Source: Bradyrhizobium sp. AZCC 1721 (GTDB taxonomy: Bacteria; Pseudomonadota; Alphaproteobacteria; Rhizobiales; Xanthobacteraceae). Taken from it: a stretch of 64,000 bases of DNA. A program made the translations under genes and the position numbers. The stretch spans positions 6,439,001 to 6,503,000 of the forward strand of contig NZ_JAZHSB010000001.1 in assembly GCF_036924715.1 (NCBI RefSeq), written 5' to 3'. The notes under the pieces were generated by a model, which was not told where the DNA came from, searched no databases, and worked only from the letters and a program-made list of their open reading frames with translations. Of the stretch, positions 59,216 to 64,000 are shown in pieces. Within the stretch, counting starts at the first letter, position 1; each line of letters starts with the position of its first letter.

Positions 59216-59423
59216 GCGAAGCCCCCCTTCGGCGTTGGCCGGAAAATGCGCTGGTAGCGTTTTGTTAACGTGAACAAGCGCGCCGGGTTCCGCGCGACGG
59301 AACCGACCCCGCTTGGAAAAATCGCAGCCATTTCAAGGAATCCTCGTAGTACTACGCGGCTCTCACTCGATAAGTCTTTACCGTTTGCCCCCCAAATGGC
59401 CCACGACGCCTCGGGGGAGCATC

Positions 59424-61517
59424 ATGTTGAACCGTCTGACCGTATCCGCGCTGCTGAAAACCGTCATCCTCGTCACCTCATTCTGCGTGGTGGTCGGATT
59501 TTCGCTCAACGCCTGCGACTCCTGGGGCCGCTTGCAGGCGGCGAGCCGCATTGCGGTCATCGCCGACGCCTCCGCAAACATGTTCAAGGCGATGCACAAT
59601 CTGCGCACCGATCGCTCCACGACCAACCGGCTCTTGAATTCCGATGCGCCGATGGATGCCGATATCGAGAAGTATCTGCGCAACATCCGCGACACCGAAA
59701 TGCCGGCGATGGGCAATGCGCTCGGCCTGCTCGGCAGCATCGAATTCGCCCAGAAGCAGACGCTGGTGCCCGAGTTCGACCGCCTGCTCAAGGCGATGAC
59801 CTCGCTGCAGAAGGAGTTCTGGGAAGCCATGGGCAAGCCGAAGGCCTCGCGCCGCCCGACGCTCGCCAAGGAATACTTTGATAGTGCAAGCGCGATGCTG
59901 GAAACGCTCGACAAGCTGTCCGGCTCGGTTGCCGCCGCCATCAATCACCAGGACGCGACGATCGACCAGTTGCTGGCGATCAAGCAGATCGCCTGGCTGT
60001 TGCGCAACACCGCCGGCGAAGCCTCGCTGATCGTCTCGACCGGGCTCAGCACCGGGAAGGTCTCGCCCGAGGGGAGGCTCGCCTACACGAAATATACTGG
60101 CGGCATCGACGCCGCCTGGAGCGCGCTGGAATTGACCGCAGCGGGGATGCAGTTGCCTCCAGCGATCTCGAGCGCCATGGCCGCAACCAAAACCGCCTAT
60201 TTCGAGCCGCAATATCTTGCTCTGCGCGACCGGCTGCTGACGCAGGTTGCGGCCGGCGAGAAGTCGGAACTGACCGCCAACCAGTGGACCCCGGTCACGG
60301 TCGGGCGTCTCGCTGCCGCCGTCACCGTGGCCGAGGCCGCACTTGACGCCGCCAAGGATCACGCCGCGCACCTGCGCTCCACCGCCCAGCGCTCGCTGAC
60401 GATGCAGCTCGCATTGCTGACCGGCGCGCTGGCGCTGGCGTTCGGTGCCATGGCAATCGTTACCCGCCGCGTCATCAAGCCGCTGCACGTCATGCGCGAC
60501 GCCATGCTGAAGGTCGCCGCCGGCGACCTCGGCGTCGATACCGGCTACGCCGCGCGCCACGACGAAATCGGTGCGCTGGTCGGCGCGCTGGAGACGTTCA
60601 AGCAGCAGGCCGCCGACAAGGCGCGGATCGAGGCGCAGGAGCGCGAGCGCAACGCCGGCGCGATGGCGCGGCAGCAGGCGATCGAGAGCTATGTCGGCGA
60701 GTTCGAGGGCATGGTGAGCGAGACCCTCACCCAGCTCGGCCATGCTTCCGGCCAGATGCGGACCACCTCGACTGGCCTCTCGACGATTTCGCGCCAGACC
60801 AACGAGCGCGTCCAGGTCGCCGAGAAGGCCTCCGGCGACGCCTCGATGAGCGTCGAGACGGTCGCTGCGGCTTCCGAAGAGCTCAGCGCCTCGATCAACG
60901 ACATCAGCCAGCAGGCGGCGCATGCCGCCAGCATCGCCAGCCGCGCCGTTGGCCAGGCGCGCAATACCGACGGCACCGTTCAGGGGCTGGCGCAATCGGC
61001 AGGGCGGATCGGCGAAGTCGTCGGCCTGATCAATACCATCGCCGCGCAGACCAACCTCTTGGCACTCAACGCCACCATCGAGGCCGCGCGCGCCGGCGAG
61101 GCCGGCCGCGGATTTGCGGTGGTCGCCTCCGAGGTCAAGTCGCTGGCGAGCCAGACCGCGAAGGCGACCGAGGAGATTTCCGAACAGATCTCGGACATCC
61201 AGCGGGTGGCAGGCGAAGCCATCGACGCCATCAAGGGCATCGGCAGCATCATCGGCGAGGTCAACGAGGTCGCGACCGCGATTGCCGCCGCCGTGCAGCA
61301 ACAGGGTGCCGCGACGCAGGAGATCACCCGCAGCACCCAGTTTGCCGCGCAGGGCACCAAGAACGTGTCCGACAACATCACCGGCGTGAAGGCCGATGCC
61401 GACGCGGCAGCGGCCGCCGCCGAGGACGTCAAGCAGGCTTCCCAGACGCTGGAGACGCAGAGCCAGCAACTCGGCAATCAGGTGACCGCGTTCCTCGGCA
61501 AGATCCGCGCGGCGTAA
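59424..61517 (+). CDS. Methyl-accepting chemotaxis protein
   Basis: 697 residues; ATG 59424 after GGGGGAGC. Helix at ~11-30, a long periplasmic four-helix sensor (~35-315), a second helix at ~316-338, a HAMP domain (~340-395, VIKPLHVMRDAMLKVAAGDL), then the signalling domain with the CheA/CheW hairpin (IAAQTNLLALNATIEAARAGE). There is no C-terminal NWETF-type CheR tether. Ligand unknown; chemotaxis kinases are elsewhere. Confidence 0.95.
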   Translation: MLNRLTVSALLKTVILVTSFCVVVGFSLNACDSWGRLQAASRIAVIADASANMFKAMHNLRTDRSTTNRLLNSDAPMDADIEKYLRNIRDTEMPAMGNALGLLGSIEFAQKQTLVPEFDRLLKAMTSLQKEFWEAMGKPKASRRPTLAKEYFDSASAMLETLDKLSGSVAAAINHQDATIDQLLAIKQIAWLLRNTAGEASLIVSTGLSTGKVSPEGRLAYTKYTGGIDAAWSALELTAAGMQLPPAISSAMAATKTAYFEPQYLALRDRLLTQVAAGEKSELTANQWTPVTVGRLAAAVTVAEAALDAAKDHAAHLRSTAQRSLTMQLALLTGALALAFGAMAIVTRRVIKPLHVMRDAMLKVAAGDLGVDTGYAARHDEIGALVGALETFKQQAADKARIEAQERERNAGAMARQQAIESYVGEFEGMVSETLTQLGHASGQMRTTSTGLSTISRQTNERVQVAEKASGDASMSVETVAAASEELSASINDISQQAAHAASIASRAVGQARNTDGTVQGLAQSAGRIGEVVGLINTIAAQTNLLALNATIEAARAGEAGRGFAVVASEVKSLASQTAKATEEISEQISDIQRVAGEAIDAIKGIGSIIGEVNEVATAIAAAVQQQGAATQEITRSTQFAAQGTKNVSDNITGVKADADAAAAAAEDVKQASQTLETQSQQLGNQVTAFLGKIRAA

Positions 61518-61537
61518 TTCACCTATACTCGTCAAGC

Positions 61538-61554
61538 CCGGCCATGACGGCCGG
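61538..61554. terminator. Hairpin after the chemoreceptor gene
   Basis: Stem CCGGCC / GGCCGG with an ATGAC loop, between convergent genes; no T-run, so tentative. Confidence 0.4.
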
Positions 61555-61563
61555 CAATCATTC

Positions 61564-62208
61564 TCAATCCCGCGCCACCACGGGCACGCGCCCATACTTG
61601 GCGCGGACCTTGCCGGAGGCGGGTGAGAAGTTCAGCTCAGTGCCGCGCCTGTCGCCGCTGCGGCCCGCGACCAGGAGCCCGTTCTCGCCGGCGACGATGT
61701 CGCCCTTGCGCAGCGTCGGGTCGTCCTCGATCTTGACCTGCGCCAGCCCGACCTGGTCCTTGCCGTTGCAGGTGCAGCCGCTGACGAGTTCGTTGCGATA
61801 GCGGAACGCGTTCGGCAATTCCGAATAGGCCTTTCCGTTCTCGGCGGCCGCATCGTCGATGCTGCTGCCATAGAACACCTTGGTCTCGCTCGCCGGGCAT
61901 AGCTTGTTGCAGGAGGTCCCTCGGCTTGCGTTGTCGGACGCTGTGAGTGGGAAGTAGCGCCCGTCACAGGTTCGCACGCAATAGGCCTGGCTGCCGCCAC
62001 CGCCGTAACGGGTGCGCCCCTCGCCGCGCGGCGCATACACCTGGCCGTCGTCATTGGGAAACGGCATCTGGATTTGTGGCTGATGACGCGGGCGGGCGAA
62101 TCCACCGAATAGTTGCGAGAAGAAGTCCTGCGCCTGGGCGGCAGGCGCCAGCGCCGACGCGCACGCCAGCGCGGCTGCTCCCCATACCGCCCATTTTCCC
62201 GATCGCAT
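61564..62208 (-). CDS. Exported DUF2865 protein
   Basis: 214 residues from ATG 62208, after GGAGAG. Signal peptide (WGAAALACASALAPAAQA). The core YCVRTCDGRYFPLTASDN, CNKLCPASETKVFYG, SELPNAFRYRNELV and CTCNGKDQ is the DUF2865 pattern, with at least six cysteines that probably form disulfides in the periplasm. Function unknown; the family is frequent in Rhizobiales. Transcribed next to the L,D-transpeptidase, 35 bp apart. Confidence 0.92.
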   Translation of the reverse strand: MRSGKWAVWGAAALACASALAPAAQAQDFFSQLFGGFARPRHQPQIQMPFPNDDGQVYAPRGEGRTRYGGGGSQAYCVRTCDGRYFPLTASDNASRGTSCNKLCPASETKVFYGSSIDDAAAENGKAYSELPNAFRYRNELVSGCTCNGKDQVGLAQVKIEDDPTLRKGDIVAGENGLLVAGRSGDRRGTELNFSPASGKVRAKYGRVPVVARD

Positions 62209-62243
62209 CAACGCTCTCCTCTCACGCAATACCAGGCATCACT

Positions 62244-63011
62244 TCAGTTGAGCTGCGGCGTCAGGTTCATCGCCTGGCGGCCCGACGGAGCAATTGCGAC
62301 CGGGCGCGGATGCGCGGCGGCCGGACGAGCCGTGATGCCGGTCCTGGAATCCCCGCCGCGCGCCATGACCGGGGCGTTCTTCGGCAGCACCACGACCCTG
62401 GTGCCGACATCGACACGGTTGAACAGGTCGATGACGTCCTCATTGAGCAGGCGGATGCAGCCGGACGAGACGAATTTCCCGATCGTCGAGGGATCGTTGG
62501 TGCCGTGAATGCGGTACTGGCTAGTGCCGAGATACATCGCCCGCGCGCCGAGCGGATTGCCGGGACCGCCGGCCATGAAGCGCGGCAGATAGGGCTGGCG
62601 CGCGATCATCTGGGCCGGCGGATGCCAGTCCGGCCATTCCGCCTTGCGGCTGATGGTCTGCACTCCGGCCCAGGTAAAGCCTTCGCGGCCGACGCCGACG
62701 CCATACCTGACGGCGCGGCCCTGGCCGAGCACGTAATAGAGCGTGGTGTTGCCGGTATCGATGACGATGGTGCCCGGCGCCTCCGTCGTACCGAAGGGGA
62801 CGACGGTCCGGCGAAGCCGTTCGGGCGTCGCGCCCTCGTCGGACGCAATCACTTCATCGGCGGGATAGCCATTCGGCTGGGTGGACGCGTAGCCGAGCGT
62901 CTGCGCGTTCGCAGCGCTCGAGAGTGCCGAGGGCGTCAGCAAGACGGCGGCGACGAGGACAAATGCGCTCGCCACGCGCGACGAAGGCCGGCGATCGGAG
63001 GACTGTGTCAT
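62244..63011 (-). CDS. L,D-transpeptidase (YkuD family)
   Basis: 255 residues from ATG 63011 (MTQSSDRR), which puts a signal peptide at ~10-38 (ASAFVLVAAVLLTPSALSSA). The YkuD domain (~75-215) has IVIDTGNTTLYYVLGQG and the catalytic site HGTNDPSTIGKFVSSGCIRLL, with His and Cys intact. It cross-links peptidoglycan or anchors lipoproteins to it, a major wall activity in rhizobia. Operon with the DUF2865 gene downstream. Confidence 0.94.
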   Translation of the reverse strand: MTQSSDRRPSSRVASAFVLVAAVLLTPSALSSAANAQTLGYASTQPNGYPADEVIASDEGATPERLRRTVVPFGTTEAPGTIVIDTGNTTLYYVLGQGRAVRYGVGVGREGFTWAGVQTISRKAEWPDWHPPAQMIARQPYLPRFMAGGPGNPLGARAMYLGTSQYRIHGTNDPSTIGKFVSSGCIRLLNEDVIDLFNRVDVGTRVVVLPKNAPVMARGGDSRTGITARPAAAHPRPVAIAPSGRQAMNLTPQLN

Positions 63012-63238
63012 GGGACCTGCCCCGTGGGATGTGTGCATCATTGGATGCTCTGCACCAACAAACGCGGCCACAAGCCGGCGGTTCCGAACCGCCGATGTCG
63101 CGTCGCATCACGTCAAGTGCGACACCGCTCACGCCTGCGCGATTGGAACTCGCACCTTGGCGTCACGTTATGATCGCAGTCCGGTTCGCGACGTCGCTTT
63201 TGCCGCGTCACCGCCGCTTCGGGCGAGGGAAAACTATT
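63012..63238. other. Divergent promoter region
   Basis: 227 bp between the L,D-transpeptidase start and the transporter start, presumably holding both promoters. No gene seen. Confidence 0.35.
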
Positions 63239-64000
63239 GTGAGCGTCATTCCCACCAGGCCTTCGCCCACCAAGCCTTCGTCCGCCAAATCCCCGCAGGC
63301 AAAGCCGTTGCCCGGTGAACGCCAGCCTCCCCACGAGCAGGAAGGTACGCCGTTCCCCGAGAGCAAGCTCGATTTGGCGCCGGTCATCCGTCGCACGGAA
63401 GTAGTTGCGATCTGCCTCGTGGGCCTTCTGACCATCTGCATCATCACCGGCCTCTATCTTGCCAAGGCGTTCTTTCTGCCGATCACGTTGGCTTTCATCG
63501 TCGGCACCATGCTGTCGCCGGCCGCCAGCTTCCTGGAACGCTACCGCATTCCGCGCGCGGTCGCCGCGGTGCTGATCGTGGCGGCCGCCAGCGCCGCGAC
63601 CGCTTTCATGGTCGGCCTGATCGCCTCGCCCGCGATCGAATGGAGCGGCAAGCTTCCGGAGTTGGGAGCGCTTTTGAAGGACAAGCTGCACGTGTTCGAC
63701 CGGCCGCTCGCGCAGTGGCAGGAGCTGCAGAGCATGCTCGGCGGGCCCGATACGCTGACGACGTTGTATCTGCCCAAGGTCGACTGGGTGCAGCCGACGC
63801 TGGAATTCCTGTCGCCGACGTTTGCCGAATTCCTGCTGTTCATCGCAACGCTGATCCTGTTCATCGCGAGCTGGCGGGACCTGCGCCGGGCCCTGATCCT
63901 GAATTTCGGCGAGCGGACGTGGCGGCTGCGGGCGCTGCGGATCCTCAACGAGATCGAGGAGCATCTCGGCAACTATCTGTTGGTGGTGACCACGATCAAT
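63239..64000 (+). CDS. AI-2E/PerM-family transporter, N-terminal part (cut by window edge)
   Basis: 254 codons in frame to the last base, so the gene continues past the window. GTG 63239 follows GAGGGA by eight bases. After a ~55-residue Pro/Ser-rich cytoplasmic start come helices at ~60-80 (VAICLVGLLTICIITGL), 82-100 and ~110-130 (AVAAVLIVAAASAATAFMVG), then the soluble loop and the next helix (FLLFIATLILFIASW). This is the AI-2E transporter (YdiK/TqsA, UPF0118) layout. The usual C-terminal helices lie outside. Confidence 0.9.
   Translation, partial: MSVIPTRPSPTKPSSAKSPQAKPLPGERQPPHEQEGTPFPESKLDLAPVIRRTEVVAICLVGLLTICIITGLYLAKAFFLPITLAFIVGTMLSPAASFLERYRIPRAVAAVLIVAAASAATAFMVGLIASPAIEWSGKLPELGALLKDKLHVFDRPLAQWQELQSMLGGPDTLTTLYLPKVDWVQPTLEFLSPTFAEFLLFIATLILFIASWRDLRRALILNFGERTWRLRALRILNEIEEHLGNYLLVVTTIN

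Noticed and set aside
59478..61595. 705-codon frame antisense to the chemoreceptor
   Set aside because: Gly/Arg/Asp/Leu-rich shadow without motifs; the sense frame is a clear MCP.
1..64000. CRISPR arrays, tRNA/rRNA genes, prophage or complete insertion sequences
   Set aside because: I saw no regularly spaced short repeats, no T-loop-type tRNA ends and no transposase or integrase motifs; dispersed palindromes are too few and irregular for CRISPR.

Overview
The window looks like chromosomal DNA of a Bradyrhizobium-type alphaproteobacterium (Bradyrhizobium, Rhodopseudomonas or a close relative). The evidence is high GC with strong third-position GC, an RcdA homologue and a DUF1192/quinone-oxidoreductase pair, a YqgE next to a DsbD-like periplasmic protein, an alphaproteobacterial cysG-DUF2849-cysI-DUF934-cysH order, and many short dispersed palindromes of the kind common in that group. 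Genus is an inference. I see no tRNA, rRNA, CRISPR array, complete insertion sequence or phage gene.

Layout. 1-10.1 kb is accessory in character: a cyclic-nucleotide-binding membrane protein, DUF1127, a winged-helix/TPR regulator, two related small exported proteins, a thioredoxin-like protein, a peptidoglycan-binding protein, and a stretch of short hypothetical genes plus an MscS-type membrane protein bracketed by a ~200-bp direct repeat. 10.1-14.5 kb is an RND efflux pump with its adaptor. 14.8-15.3 kb is a decayed CFA-synthase-like methyltransferase. 15.7-18.3 kb holds a MotA/ExbB-like and MotB/OmpA-like stator pair and an acetyltransferase. 18.4-23.1 kb holds an ABC exporter, rpmE, rcdA, DUF1192 and a quinone oxidoreductase. 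23.2-28.2 kb carries two c-di-GMP proteins: one with intact EAL but degenerate GGDEF, one intact diguanylate cyclase. 28.2-32.7 kb is envelope-related (galU, lytic transglycosylase, DUF459 hydrolase). 32.8-38.8 kb mixes CsbD, SDRs (one frameshifted), an acetyltransferase, an alpha-ketoglutarate dioxygenase, yqgE and a DsbD-N-like protein. 39.1-44.6 kb has a flippase, a wrecked ParE-like toxin, a TauE/SafE exporter, 3-hydroxybutyrate dehydrogenase with a patatin lipase, and a CAP lipoprotein.

44.7-56.3 kb is a nearly complete assimilatory sulfate pathway: sulfate ABC importer (sbp-cysT-cysW-cysA), adenylylation/phosphorylation (cysD, cysNC), APS reduction (cysH), sulfite reduction (cysI) and siroheme synthesis (cysG), arranged around a divergent cysG/cysD control region. 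56.5-64 kb contains malate synthase G, CsbD, a tiny membrane protein, a chemoreceptor, a DUF2865 protein, an L,D-transpeptidase and the start of an AI-2E/PerM-family transporter cut by the window edge.

No single clearly new multi-gene system stands out. The most distinctive material is the repeat-bracketed segment at 6.4-10.1 kb, the related small exported proteins at 3.75 and 6.04 kb with an overlapping 40-codon membrane ORF, the stator-like pair, the several genes caught in decay, and the palindrome family, one copy of which supplies the end of a coding region.
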